Notes under the pieces: model-generated
Databases searched by the model: none
Told to the model about the DNA's origin: nothing
What the model saw: the letters and a program-made list of their open reading frames with translations, nothing else
In this document: positions 43,525-54,840 of the stretch, piece by piece
How positions within the stretch are numbered: the first letter of the stretch is position 1
Layout of the letters: each line of letters begins with the position of its first letter
Assembly: GCA_023014485.1 (NCBI GenBank)
Contig: JAJOZX010002358.1
Coordinates: forward strand, 1-64,000
DNA from: Bathynomus jamesi
Taxonomy: Eukaryota > Arthropoda > Malacostraca > Isopoda > Cirolanidae
DNA length: 64,000 bases
Direction of reading: 5' to 3'
Position numbers and translations under genes: made by a program

Positions 43525-44591
43525 TTTGAACTTAGAGAGTGGATTTCAAATGATGAGGATTTAAACAAAAAGATTTTAAAGGATAATAATGGTCTTACTG
43601 AGCCATCAGACAGAGTTAAAACTTTAGGTATGAACTGGTATTTGGATGCAACTTCTAACAGTCATGATTCAATCTGTATTAAAGGTTTTAAACTTGATGA
43701 GGAAGCAAATACTAAAAGACAAATATTATCAGAGGCTTCCAAAATTTTTGATCCCATGGGTCTATTCCTGCCTTCAACAATAAAATCAAAGATTCTCCTC
43801 CAAGAAGTTTGGAGGACAAATGTTGGGTGGGATGATCCAATAACAAATGAAGATCAAAATCTTGGAAGAAGTTAGCTGCTGATTTAACAAAAGTGCAGAA
43901 CATTAAAATTCAAAGGTGCTGTGGGTTTAGGGATAAGCCCCAGTGACTTCATGTGTTTGCTGATGCAAGCACACAAGCTTATGGTGCTGTGCGTATCTTG
44001 TAAGTCCTACAGAAAGTCATCTAATTTTATGCAAAAGGGAAAGTTGCACCTCTCAAACCTACCCGAACCATACCTCAACTGGAACTATTGGCTGCTGCAT
44101 TAGCCATTAAAACCATTTCATTGCTTAAGGATGCTTACCATGATGTGAACATAACTGATATCCACATCTGGCTTGACAGTCAGATTTGTCTTGCCTGGAT
44201 ACGGAATGATAGCATCAATAGTAAGAATATCTTTGTAAGAAATAGGCTAAAAGAAATAGCTGAAGCTAATGAAAGCCTACAAGTAAACTTTCACTATGTT
44301 CCAACTAAACAAAATCCAGCAGACTTTCTGACCAGAGGTTTATCCTACAAGTTGTTGAAGTCAAACAAAACTTGGTTATGGGACCTAAGTGGCTCTGTAA
44401 TACAGACCAATGGCCTGTGGAACAAGTTAACTTGACATTAAATTTAATCTTTTCAAATGAAAAGGTTGAACCAATCACTAATTATGAACAGTATTCTGAT
44501 TTCAGCAAACTTGTCAGGGTCACAGCCTACTGTTTGAGGTTTGCTCACAACTGTTTAACTACAATTAACAAACAGCTAAATAAAAACAATC
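43525..44591 (+). pseudogene. BEL-2a RT end and RNase H
   Basis: Resumes the frame cut at 36054 (FELREW...). SKIFDPMGLFLPSTIKSK, then a frameshift near 43860; RNase H pieces RTIPQLELLAAALAIK and IHIWLDSQICLAWI, QNPADFLTRGLSYKLL, then further frameshifts near 44385 and 44420. The RNase H first-Asp block at about 43945 is damaged. Cut at 44596 by BEL-2b; continues at 56078. Confidence 0.88.
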
Positions 44592-44596
44592 ATAAT

Positions 44597-45318
44597 TGCG
44601 AAAAATGCTCTGTATGAATTGGTCCACAATTAACCCACCCCTTATATCTCCAGTCTAGCTATAGAGTAGATCAAGTCTAGCCTAGAGGGGTCAGCCTAGA
44701 GATTCCGGAAATGGTCCAGAGCGGGCAGATAAATTGAGGTCGACAGTAGGATTCCTCACCAAATTAGGTTAGGGCAATCTACCTTCACCTTTGTTAAGCT
44801 ATGAGTTGATGCTAGGTCTTAGGCCACAATGTAGGCCTAAGTTGTCTGACCCAGCTTAATTTAATGAATCTATGTAAACCTGGGTTAAAAACACAATTAG
44901 TCACTTACTGCTAGTTATTAGAGAGTCTCTTTTCTCCTTGTATAATTCTCGAGAGCGCACTTGCTGGTGGGGATCTTTCTTCGGTGTCTGTTCTCGTCCC
45001 TTCTCCAGTTGCGTCCTTTCGCCCCCGTTCCTCGTTTTCGTTCTCCCTTTGTTCTCCTTTTAGCGGGGCTTTTTCCACCAGCGTCGTGTTGGTTTTTTCC
45101 TCGGTTGGTTGAGCGGTAATGTATATCTATTACCGAGCACGCTCTTGTCACACAGTATATAAATACTAGTGTGGAGAATAACTCTGGTGAGCAACCAATT
45201 GGTTTCATCCACCCAGTTATTGACATAAAAGGAATTTAATAATTGTTAGATTAACTACCTACCTACTCAGTGAACCATTTTCGTTACCTCCCAACTACCC
45301 ACTCATCAGTTTTCCATA
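44597..45318 (-). repeat. BEL-2b 3' LTR
   Basis: 722 bp, no difference seen from the 5' LTR at 55351-56072. Contains TATTTATATACTG near 45160 (minus strand). Confidence 0.95.
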
Positions 45319-45556
45319 TACTGGGGGCCCCGGGAGATAAAAATTTTGGTGTCATTGTCACCAATTTTTATGTCTGAGTGTAGACTAGCTAACTATTTGA
45401 CTGTAAATGCCTGTTAATGTGATTAACAGTGCCTATCCTCACCTTCTCATGGAGAAGGTGTAGCATTTAATTAGAAGAGAAAATATACATCCATAGGATG
45501 AAACTGTCTATGGTCTTTACCATAAGAAAAGAAAAAATGAAAGTTAGAAGATAAAA
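45319..45556 (-). other. BEL-2b 3' untranslated region
   Basis: Matches 57646-57883 of BEL-2a. Contains GAGAAGGTG/CACCTTCTC and TGTTAATC/GATTAACA inverted pairs. Confidence 0.8.
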
Positions 45557-46327
45557 TTACAATTCCCCAGCATCTATTTTTTGTTGTAAAAATAGTCGCG
45601 CCTTTAATGCTGTTTGTCGCTGAGGTCTTGTGTCTGTCAATGTTGTAGTAGGATGCGTTACCACTCCTACTGTCAAAGGAATAGTTACTGGAAGTTCAGT
45701 GTCTCCAGTTGTTACTGTCAGTGGAGAAGGTTCTCCAAAGTCCATTGTTTTGGGTCCAGACTCTAAAGGGTACAAAAGAGAAATGTCTCTTGTTGTGTCA
45801 CCCGTTGAAGTCCTTAATTTGACCACTCTTGTTACCCCGTCTGCCCCTGGTCTGAGTTCTGAAACTCTAGCCAGAGGCCAGTATTGTCTTGGAGTACTGT
45901 CATGTATGAGAACAAGGTCCCATACCTTAATTGTGTCAGACCAATCCTTCTTAGTCATTTGTTTATGTCTCTCCCTTAGACCCATCAAGTACTCAGTTTT
46001 CCACTGTTTAATGAAATGAGCTTTAACTCTAGTTAAATGTTGTAACTTAGTCTGGAGCTCATCATGTCGTTGAGTCCAGTTTGGGTCTTCTGAAGAGTCT
46101 ATATTGTAGTCCGGCAGGAGACTAACTTGTTCTCCCCGAATCAAATGATTTGGAGTTAATGGTTCCGGGTCATTAATGTTGTCACACATAAGTGAGTGGT
46201 CTATTGTTGATGATGTTCTCAATTTCAGCCAGGAGAGTGAGCAACTCAAATAAGTGTATCTGTTTTTTGCCAATTGCTTTCTTCAAGCAATTCTTTACTG
46301 TTTGTATATTCCTCTCCCAGATAGAAA
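45557..46327 (-). pseudogene. BEL-2b integrase, C-terminal part
   Basis: Minus-strand frame beginning (at the Gypsy junction) in the catalytic Glu block (WERN-type at about 46315), through a short frameshifted stretch, to NDPEPLTPNHLIRGE and VWDLVLIHDSTPRQYWPLA, ending FLQQKIDAGEL. Frameshift near 46240. Confidence 0.88.
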
Positions 46328-46332
46328 CATAC

Positions 46333-46755
46333 TGAGGTGACGTGTATGTATATATATGTATATAGTCTAAAAGTCACTAAAGGGTAAATATCACTAAATC
46401 TAAGCTGAATGGCAAGAGCAGTCATAAACGAACCAACGCAGCTGTTCGTATTGCTTGGGTCTGGCCTAGACATGTTTTTTCCTATCTGACCTAATCTTTG
46501 GTGCTGAGTAAAATTAGGTGATGAATCTAAGGTGACAAATCGGGTAGGAAGTTGTTCGTACTTAAGTATAGTTAGGGGTAATGTCTATAGCTTCTAAATT
46601 GGTAATGTAAGAGAGAGTTAGGTAGGCTGTTTGTGGGACACAGGAATAAAATGGTAGGCTTCAAGGAATACCTAATTCAACGCACCGGTAAGTGCTTTTG
46701 ATTGTTTGCTAGAACCTAAGTAACCTAACTGGGGTGTCTACCCCACGCTATCACA
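46333..46755 (+). repeat. Gypsy 5' LTR
   Basis: 423 bp; includes TATATATATGTATATAG near the start and ends CACGCTATCACA. Confidence 0.96.
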
Positions 46756-47202
46756 TTTGGCGACGAGGATGGGATTTGGCTCATTTGGTTAAATTTTGTT
46801 CATTGGGTTAAATTTGGCTCATTGGGTTAATTTGGCTTATTGGGTTCAAGTGGTTGTTTGGAAAATTGGATGTAGCCTAGTGGGTCGTCCGATTTGGTTT
46901 GTTTGTGTGGGTAAGCTACCGTACTATAGCGTAGGTCCCGCCGCCCTAACTCTAAAAACTAATTCCTACTCAGCCCTAACTCTAAAACTAATTCCTACTC
47001 AGCCCTAACTCTAAAATTAATTCCTACTCAGCCCTAACTCTAAAACTAATTACTACTCAGTCCTAACTCTATAACTAATTACTACTCAGCCCTAACTCTA
47101 ATAAAATTCACTATTCAGCCCTAACTGGGGAGTAACTAGACCAAATTTAAACCTAACCTAACCTACTTCACGTGATTTGGCCTAATTCGGTTTTGCTCTA
47201 GC
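46756..47202 (+). promoter_or_regulatory. Gypsy leader: primer-binding site and tandem repeats
   Basis: TTTGGCGACGAGGATGGG at 46756, then degenerate ATTTGGCTCATTGGGTTAA repeats (46775-46850), and five to six copies of a ~29-bp unit CAGCCCTAACTCTAAAACTA plus ATTCCTACT (46940-47125). The second Gypsy copy has fewer copies of the unit. Confidence 0.8.
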
Positions 47203-48855
47203 ATGTCGGTGATTGGCCATATAAGCCCCTACGAAGACAATGGGGAGGACTTCGAAGCTTATGCCACTAGGGTGAGGTTGTTTTTCGAGGCAAATTCCAT
47301 TCCGGATGCTAAGAAAGTACCTACCTTTTTAACTATAATAGGCCCTAAAACGTTTGGTTTAGCTATGGACCTAGTTTCTCCTAAAGCACCGGAAACTTGC
47401 ACCTATAATGAATTGGTACAGGCCCTAACCGATCACTACAAACCCCGAGTAGTTCTCATCTATGAACGTTTCAAATTTTATTCAAGGCATCAGACGGGAA
47501 ATGAAAGCATTGCAGAGTTTGTTGCAGGAATAAAAAGCCATAGCCGTACGTGTAAATTTGGGGACAAATTAAATGAAATGCTAAGAGATAGGTTTGTAAT
47601 GGGTCTCAAAGAGGAGTCTACCCAGAGAGCCCTATTAGCCATACAGGACCTAACTTTTAGTCAGGCTGTAGAAATAGCTACGGCTAGAGAAGCAGCTGCT
47701 AAAGATGTTAGAGCTTTTGGAAATCATAGTAGTAAAGCCCAACACGTAAATAGCTTTAAATCTTCGAGGCCTGGCAGACCTAACGAGCCTACTAGACAGG
47801 CAAATAAAAGGTATGAGGCGAATACGACTAAGCCTACTAATTCTACTAAGCCTTCCAAGCCATGTACAGGGTGTGGAAAACACCATTGGAAGAAAGATTG
47901 CCCTTTTAAAGACGCAGTTTGCCGAAACTGTAGTAAAATAGGCCACATAGCTAAAATGTGTTTTTCAAAGAAAACAAAGGGTGAAAATTCTAATTTTAAC
48001 ATTTCTAGTATAAATCCTCAAAAGGGAAATACCTCGAACATTGGAGTGGAGTACCTATTCTATGAGCAGCAAAGTGGGAAAAATACAGGCCCATATATTG
48101 TAGAGGTAGGCCTAAATGGAATTACAGTTCCTCTAGAATTGGATACGGGTGCTGCCCGGACGGTCATGTCCAAGGTAGTTTTTGATAAGATTTTCAAAAA
48201 CACACCTAAACTACATGCATCTAAAACGATTTTAAAAAAATATGGAGACATACAAATACCTATTTGTGGAGAAGCATACGTCACAGTTACACTCAACCAG
48301 AAAACTTTGTCTCATCCTTTAACCCTTTTAGTGGTGGATGAGCAAGGGCCTACTCTACTAGGCCGTGATTGGATTGATGCTTTGAAAATGCCAATTGACA
48401 AAATCTTGCCAAGGGGTCAGGCAGATGTGCATACACTCTCATATCCATCTGACATAGACTCATTGTTAAGGGAGTTTTCTTCTATTTTTGGGCCTGAAGT
48501 AGGCAACCTAAAGGGCCATCAGGTCTGCATAGAAGTAGACCCTAATGTAACTCCGAAATTTTGTAAGGCTCGTTCAATTGCGCATGCACTGCGGGAGAAG
48601 GTGGATTTAGAAATTGACAGGCTGCTAAAAGATAAAATTATTGAACCAGTCACACACGCTAAATGGGCTGCCCCAGTAGTTCCTGTACTAAAACCGGACA
48701 AGTCCGTGCGGTTATGTGGGGATTACCGTTTAACAGCAAATAGAGCCGTCCTTCTAGATTGCTATCCTATACCCAAGCCTGATGAATTATTTAGCTCTCT
48801 TGCTGGGGTAAATATTTCACAAAACTCGATATGTCCCAAGCCTATGCTCAACTAA
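47203..48855 (+). pseudogene. Gypsy gag-protease-RT, frame broken in RT
   Basis: Start ATG 47203 (MSVIGHISPYEDNG), a good Met with no upstream ATG in frame. Gag core (LTDHYKPRVVLIYERFKF, FVMGLKEESTQRALL); two CCHC knuckles (CTGCGKHHWKKDC, CRNCSKIGHIAKMC); protease LELDTGAARTVMS with DTGA, and TLLGRDWIDAL; RT start VTHAKWAAPVVPVLKPDKSV, CGDYRLTANRA. A one-base deletion near 48812 throws the frame, so the last 14 or so codons to 48855 are wrong-frame. No frameshift lies between gag and pol, so this family probably uses one ORF. Confidence 0.93.
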
Positions 48856-49865
48856 GTTTAGATGAAAACTCTAAAGAATTAACTATCATAAATCCGCACC
48901 GAGGCCTATATAAGTACAATAGGCTATGCTATGGAATAGCATCGGCTCCGGGTATTTTTCAGAGGACAATGGACCAAGTTCTAGGTCACATTTCAGGGGT
49001 ACTTTGCTTTCTAGATGATGTCCTCATTTCAGGTTCGACTAAAAAAGAACGCCTAACTAGATTAACCACGGTTCTAAAAAGACTCCGGGATGCTGGACTT
49101 AAGCTAAAGAGAGAAAAGTGTTCATGGGTCACTAACGAGGTTTCATATTTAGGGTTCCGCATAGATGCCTCAGGCATTCATCCAACGGTGGATAAACTAG
49201 AAGCAATAGAAAAGGCACCACCTCCACAAAACATCACACAGTTACAAGCTTATTTAGGTCTCCTAAACTTTTATAGGAAATTTTTGCCTAAGGCATCGAC
49301 TTTCCTTGAACCCCTAAATAAGCTATTACGATCTGGGGAACAGTGGAGATGGGAGAAAACTCAAAAGGAAGCATTTGAGGCTTCCAAGGACGTACTACTA
49401 AAGTCCACTCTCCTAGTGCATTATGATCCTAAATTTCCTCTCGTAGTTTCAGCAGACAGCAGTTCTTATGGAATTGGGGCAGTGTTATCTCACCACATTG
49501 ATGGTGTAGATAGGCCTATCTGTTTTGCTTCTAGAACACTAACTGAGACGGAAAGACGATATGCACAAGTGGAACGTGAAGCATTAGCCTTAGTATTTGC
49601 AGTAAAAAAATTTCATTTCTATCTATGGGGTCATGAATTTAAATTAATTACTGACCATAAGCCTCTTTTAGGTTTATTTTCACCTAATAAAAATATTCCA
49701 GTTATGGCCTCAGGTAGGATTCAACGATGGGCACTGATTCTACAAGCCTATAAATTTGACTTAGTACATCGGTCAGGTAAACTTCTAGGTACGGCTGATG
49801 CGCTAAGTAGGTTGCCCTTAGAAAATCCAAATGATTGTGTACCTATACCTACAGAAGGGTCTGTA
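48812..49865 (+). pseudogene. Gypsy RT (rest) and RNase H
   Basis: Continues the RT in the next frame: KLDMSQAYAQL (catalytic Asp), YNRLCYGIASAPGIFQRTMD, CFLDDVLISG (catalytic DD), VSYLGFRIDASGIHP, LLNFYRKFLPKA (thumb/connection). RNase H: VVSADSSSYGIGAVLSH (Asp), VEREALALVFAVKKF (Glu), LITDHKPLLGLF (Asp), LGTADALSRLPL. The frame then runs into the small inverted-repeat insertion at about 49866. Confidence 0.94.
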
Positions 49866-50178
49866 TCGAAGGAGTGACATTTCAAAGGAGTGACATAACA
49901 AAGGAGTGACATAAATACCGTAACGAAGGAGTGACAGAATTGTTAAAATTAAATTTTATTTCAAAAACTAGAAACCTAACCTAACTTAACCTAGCCTAAC
50001 CTAACCTAACTTAACCTAGCCTAACCTAACCTAACCTAACAGTTGCAAGCCTCTCTTCCCTCTGGATTTGTTCTTTCTTCTTCTTTGTTGGTATTTTCGT
50101 GTCACTCCTTTGAATTTTATCTCCGATTTGTCACTCCTTTGTTATGTCACTCCTTCGTTATGTCACTCCTTTGAATAG
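49866..50178. mobile_element. Small inverted-repeat insertion with repeated termini
   Basis: Each terminus is an array of a short unit: AAAGGAGTGACATAA-like, three to four copies on the left (49866-49935), and the complement TTATGTCACTCCTTTG, four copies on the right (50097-50175). The centre has a degenerate CCTAA/TTAGG tract (49974-50040). It separates the Gypsy RNase H from the integrase and has no gene. Exact ends are uncertain because terminal units are repeated. Family unknown. Confidence 0.75.
49974..50040. repeat. CCTAA-type telomere-like tract
   Basis: About 13 units of CCTAA with variants TTAA and GCCTAA. CCTAA is the complement of TTAGG, the common arthropod telomere repeat. Short and degenerate, inside the small insertion. 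Confidence 0.8.
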
Positions 50179-51482
50179 GACCGCTACAGAATGGGTTCAC
50201 TTGGTGGAGTTTTTGGAATCCACTCCAGTATCTGCAGTACAAATAGAGCAGTGGACAAAATCAGACCCTATTCTGTCTAGGGTCATCCATTACTGCTCAG
50301 TTGGTTGGCCTACTAAGGTTGAGAGTGAATTACAGCCTTTTTATCAACGTCAGTCTGGCCTCTCGATTCAAAATGGCTGTCTCTTATGGGGCCACAGAGT
50401 GATTATTCCAAATAAAGGCAGGTCGAATTTAGTGAAGGAACTTCACGCTGAACACATGGGCGCAACAAAAATGAAAGAGCTGGCGAGAGCTTATTTCTGG
50501 TGGCCTGGTTTAGATGGAGAACTCGAATCATTGGTTCGTTCCTGTCAAAGCTGCCTAGAGAACAGAGATCTCCCAAGGAAAAGTCCACTTCATCTTGGGA
50601 ATGGCCTACTATACCGTGGCATAGGATCCATGTTGACTATGCAGGTCCTAAAATAATACTTATTTCCTAGTCATTGTGGACGCCTTCTCTAAGTGGGTGG
50701 AAATTTTTCCAACCACTTCCACGACTTCGGGTGTTACTATTCGCTTACTCCGTTCAGTTTTCGCTCGATGGGGTTTACCCGTAGTCCTGGTTTCCGACAA
50801 TGGTACTTGTTTTACCAGTGAGGAATTTCGTTCCTTCGTCCACCTAAATGGCATTAGACATGTCCAGTCTAGTGTTTTCCACCCGTCTACTAACGGTCTC
50901 GCGGAAAACATGGTCCGTACTTTCAAGTCGGCCTTGCGTCATTCTCGTGGGGAGGAAATGCAAGTGGTGTTGGATAAATTTTTGTTTAAATATCGAATAA
51001 CACCACACACCACGACGGGGGTGTCTCCCTCTAAACTTCTGATTGGCCGGGGAATTCGTTCAGTTTTCGATTTGTTACGTCCAAACGAAATGTTACAACA
51101 ACGAGTTTTACGCCATCAGGAAAAACAGAAGTTGTACCACGACACTAAAAGAGGGAGAGTTCTAGAAGCGAAACCTAATGAGCCAGTTGTGATTCGCAAC
51201 TATGGGGCTGGACCAAAATGGGTTCCTGCAACTGTGCAGGAGAGAACGGGCCCTGTTTCCTTCAAGTGCCAACTAGAAGATGGTCGTTCTATTAAACGCC
51301 ATCAGGACCAGATATGGGAACGTGAAGTGCAGAAGGACCAGAGTCTTCCGGAAGAGAGAACTGATCCTCCGGAAAATGGTTCAACTCGCCCGCCTATACA
51401 GGTTGCACCTAATCCTACTACATCAACCCCGCTCCGCAGGTCGTCTAGGGTCCCTCATCCCCCTGACAGACTAAACTTGTAG
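50176..51482 (+). pseudogene. Gypsy integrase, frameshifted
   Basis: H2C2 finger: ELHAEHMGATKMKELARAYF then RSCQSC. Two frameshifts at about 50600-50665 surround the first catalytic Asp block (RIHVDYAGP). Then LVIVDAFSKWVEIFP, LPVVLVSDNGTCFTS (second Asp), STNGLAENMVRTFKS (Glu), the PHTTTGVSPSKLLIGR block and a C-terminal beta-rich region ending in a Pro/Thr/Ser-rich tail with LRRSSRVPHPPDRLNL. The resemblance is to the K02A2.6-like pol proteins common in arthropod databases; clade not established. Confidence 0.92.
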
Positions 51483-51490
51483 GGGAGGAG

Positions 51491-51913
51491 TGAGGTGACG
51501 TGTATGTATATATATGTATATAGTCTAAAAGTCACTAAAGGGTAAATATCACTAAATCTAAGCTGAATGGCAAGAGCAGTCATAAACGAACCAACGCGGC
51601 TGTTCGTATTGCTTGGGTCTGGCCTAAACATGTTTTTTCCTATCTGACCTAATCTTTGGTGCTGAGTAAAATTAGGTGATGAATCTAAGGTGACAAATCG
51701 GGTAGGAAGTTGTTCGTACTTAAGTATAGTTAGGGGTAATGTCTATAGCTTCTAAATTGGTAATGTAAGAGAGAGTTAGGTAGGCTGTTTGTGGGACACA
51801 GGAATAAAACGGTAGGCTTCAAGGAATACCTAATTCAACGCACCGGTAAGTGCTTTTGATTGTTTGCTGGAACCTAAGTAACCTAACTGGGGTGTCTACC
51901 CCACGCTATCACA
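51491..51913 (+). repeat. Gypsy 3' LTR
   Basis: 423 bp, four transitions relative to the 5' LTR. Preceded by the purine tract AGGGGAGGAG. Confidence 0.96.
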
Positions 51914-53600
51914 CATACCAAGGAGAGGCAACCGGAATATACTTCCACTTTATGTTTGAATTTTGTATATATAATTGTGTGAGTTCATCGCTTAACAAGT
52001 CGTGGATGACTTGTTCACCAGCCTTGAAATATGTAGCATTGTCAGTCCAAACTGTCTTTGGTACTGAATGTCGTGCACAGAATCTCTTAAAGACAGCAAC
52101 AAAAGATTCTGCTGTAAGGTCCTCCACAACATCCAGATAAACAGCTCGTGAGGCAGCACATGTAAACAGTACAATGTACATTTTTTGTTCAGTGTCACCC
52201 ACCCCTACAGTCAATGCTCCTGTATAGTCAATGCCTACAGTCTCAAAGGGTCTGTTGAGAGTAACTCTCTCCTCTGGCAAAGCAGGAGGATTTGGTTTCC
52301 TATAGGGCCTAGCATGAATACGCCTACATGTGACACACTCACTCAGGACTGTTTTAACAGTGATCCTTCCCTTGGGTATCCAATAAGTTTTTCTTAATGT
52401 AGTTAGTGTCTGTGGTACCCCCATATGATATACATCATTGTGTGTTTTTCTGATGATTAATGTTGTCAAATAGCTAAATCTAGGTAAAAGGATTGGATGT
52501 TTGCTTTTGTATGACAGTTTTGATTTGTCTAATCTCCCTTTACACCTTAGAAGGCCTTCCTCATCTCTGAACAAGTTTAGATCCACAACTACTGATGGTA
52601 CAGGTTCTTTTGTTTGTTTCCCATTAGTCAAGAATTCTAACTCTTTATTGTACTCTTTTTGTTGTGCATGGCCTATCCAGTATTTGGTTGCAACTTTTGT
52701 ATAATTATGATTATTTTTATTTAGCTGTTTGTTAATTGTAGTTAAACAGTTGTGAGAAAACCTCAAACAGTAGGCTGTGACCCTGACAAGTTTGTTGAAA
52801 TCAGAATAAATTTCATAATTAGTGATTGGTTCAACCTTTTCATTTGAAAAGATTAAATTTAATGTCAAGTTAACTTGTTCCACAGGCCATTGGTCTGTAT
52901 TACAGAGCCACTTAGGTCCCATAAACCAAGTTTTGTTTGACTTCAACAACTTGTAGGATAAACCTCTGGTCAGAAAGTCTGCTGGATTTTTAGTTGGAAC
53001 ATAGTGAAAGTTTACTTGTAGGCTTTCATTAGCTTCAGCTATTTCTTTTAGCCTATTTCTTACAAAGATATTCTTACTATTAATGCTATCATTCCGTATC
53101 CAGGCAAGACAAATCTGACTGTCAAGCCAGATGTGGATATGAGTTATGTTCACATCATGGTAAGCATCCTTAAGCAATGAAATGGTTTTAATGGCTAATG
53201 CAGCAGCCAATAGTTCCAATTGAGGTATGGTTCGGGTAGGTTTGAGAGGTGCAACTTTCCCTTTTGCATAAATTAGATGACTTTCTGTAGGACTTACAAG
53301 ATACGCACAGCACCCATAAGCTTGTGTGCTTGCATCAGGAAACACATGAAGTCTCTGGGGCTTATCCCTAAACCCACAGCACCTTTGAATTTTAATGTTC
53401 TGCACTTTTGTTAAATCAGCAGCTAACTTCTTCCAAGATTTTTGATTTTCATTTGTTATTGGATCATCCCACCCAACATTTGTCCTCCAAATTTCTTGGA
53501 GGAGAATCTTTGATTTTATTGTTGAAGGCAGGAATAGACCCATGGGATCAAAAATTTTGGAAGCCTCTGATAAAGTGATAATATTTGTCTTTTAGTATTT
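51914..53600 (-). pseudogene. BEL-2b RT end, RNase H and integrase N-terminal part
   Basis: Minus strand, nearly continuous. SKILLQEIWRTNVGW; RNase H LHVFPDASTQAYGCCAYL (Asp), IPQLELLAAALAIK (Glu), IHIWLDSQICLAWI (Asp), NPADFLTRGLSYKLL; integrase finger HPILLPRFSYLTTLIIRKTH, VYHMGVPQTL, CVTCRRIHARP; core VGIDYTGALTVGVG (first Asp) and TVWTDNATYF (second), cut at KYIPVASPWYV by the Gypsy element before the catalytic Glu. A small frameshift near 53540-53580 separates it from the RT frame. Confidence 0.93.
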
Positions 53601-54237
53601 GCTTCCTCATCAAGTTTAAAAACTTTAGTACAGATTGAATCATGACTGTTAGAAGTTGCATCCAAATACCAGTTCATACCTAAAGTTTTAACTCTGTCTG
53701 ATGGCTCAGTAAGACCATTATTATCCTTTAAAATCTTTTTGTTTAAATCCTCATCATTTGAAACCCACTCTCTAAGTTCAAAGTTACCTTGTTGCATAAT
53801 GTTTTGAGAGTGTTCATAGACTTCAGATAATTCAGATTTTGTTGTTGTTGAGCCTATTAGATTGTCTACGTAAAAATGTTCCTTAAGGAAGTTCAATGTT
53901 AAAGAGTTATTAAACTGGTTCAAATGATGTCCAATTGTCAATGCTAAGAGGCTAGGTGAGCAATTGGCTCCAAACAACACAACATTAAATCTATAGGTTA
54001 TGAACCCTTTATTCAAATCAAATGGATCCTTGAACCATAAGAACCTAAGTTGGTTCTTATCATATTCATTTTTAAGATTTATTCTCAAAAATGCCTTTGA
54101 AATGTCACTTTGTACAGCATATTTATCTAACCTGAACCTCAGTAAGATCTTCACAAGGTCAGAAATGAGATTAGGACCCTCAATCAGGCAATCATTCAAA
54201 CTGTGTTTATCACTGTCTTTGAGGCTACAGTTATATT
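53516..54237 (-). pseudogene. BEL-2b reverse transcriptase (partial)
   Basis: Begins at a junction within the RT motif LKDSDKHSLNDCLIEG, with everything upstream lost. QSDISKAFLRINL (catalytic Asp), VLFGANCSPSLLALTI, EHFYVDNLIGS (YVDN as in BEL-2a), then the region through KTLGMNWYLDATSN. Frameshift near 53580. Confidence 0.9.
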
Positions 54238-54376
54238 AAAGTTCTTTAATATAGATGTTCATGTATTACAGTTGGTCACATTTGATTCTACAGTATCAAG
54301 TTTTGTCTGTTTGGCTGTAGCTAGTTGGTCTCTGGGAACAGTCTTTGGTTTATCCATAGTCTGGGTCTTATTTTGT
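54238..54376 (-). pseudogene. BEL-2b residual gag fused to minisatellite
   Basis: About 46 codons matching BEL-2a gag around 34076-34215 (QTMDKPKTVPRDQLATAKQT). On its N-terminal side the frame is open through the 39-bp repeats from 54612; on its C-terminal side it is joined out of phase to RT at about 54238. Confidence 0.85.
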
Positions 54377-54840
54377 ATTGTTTGGTCTCTGGCCAAGGGA
54401 GGCCATAAGACCCTTGTAATAGTTTTCCCTATGGCCAAGGTAGGCCATAAGACCCTTATTGTTTGGCCCATGGCCAAGGTAGGCCATAAGACCCTTATTG
54501 TTTGGCCCATGGCCGAGGTAGGCCATAAGACCTTTATTGTTTGGCCCATGGCCAAGGTAGGCCATAAGACCTTTATTGTTTGGCCCATGGCCAAGGTAGG
54601 CCATAAGACCAAGGCTCAGTTGTTTGGCCCATGGCCAAGGTAGGCCATAAGACCAAGGCTCATTGTTTGGCCCATGGCCAAGGTAGGCCATAAGACCAAG
54701 GCTCATTGTTTGGCCCATGGCCACGGTAGGCCATAAGACCAAGGTTCAGTTGTTTGGGCTATGGCCACAGTAGGCCACAAGACCAAGGTTCAGTGTTTGG
54801 GCTATGGCCAAAGTAGGCCATAAGACCCTTTTGAGTAACC
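54377..54840 (-). repeat. 39-bp minisatellite in BEL-2b gag
   Basis: About 11-12 units, plus-strand consensus GCCATAAGACC, TTATTGTTTGGCCCATG, GCCAAGGTAG. On the minus strand the units encode a 13-residue repeat (VLWPTLAMGQTIK) in frame with residual gag over several copies. Same GGCCTACCTTGGCCA core as the BEL-3 minisatellite. Confidence 0.95.

Larger units (their letters stand above)
46333..51913 (+). mobile_element. Gypsy (Metaviridae-type) LTR retrotransposon
   Basis: LTRs 46333-46755 and 51491-51913, each 423 bp, starting TGAGGTGACG and ending ATCACA; duplication catac (46328-46332, 51914-51918) inside the BEL-2b integrase. Candidate primer-binding site TGGCGACGAGGATGGG two bases after the 5' LTR; polypurine tract AGGGGAGGAG just before the 3' LTR. 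Gag, protease, RT, RNase H and integrase in Gypsy order. Three frameshifts and a ~310-bp insertion break pol. The LTRs differ by four transitions. No env. Confidence 0.96.

Noticed and set aside
49974..50040. True telomere or chromosome end
   Set aside because: Short, degenerate, and inside an insertion in a Gypsy element.
46333..51913. Envelope-like gene making an endogenous retrovirus
   Set aside because: The integrase tail ends ten bases before the 3' LTR; no space for env. The same holds for BEL-1, BEL-2 and BEL-3.
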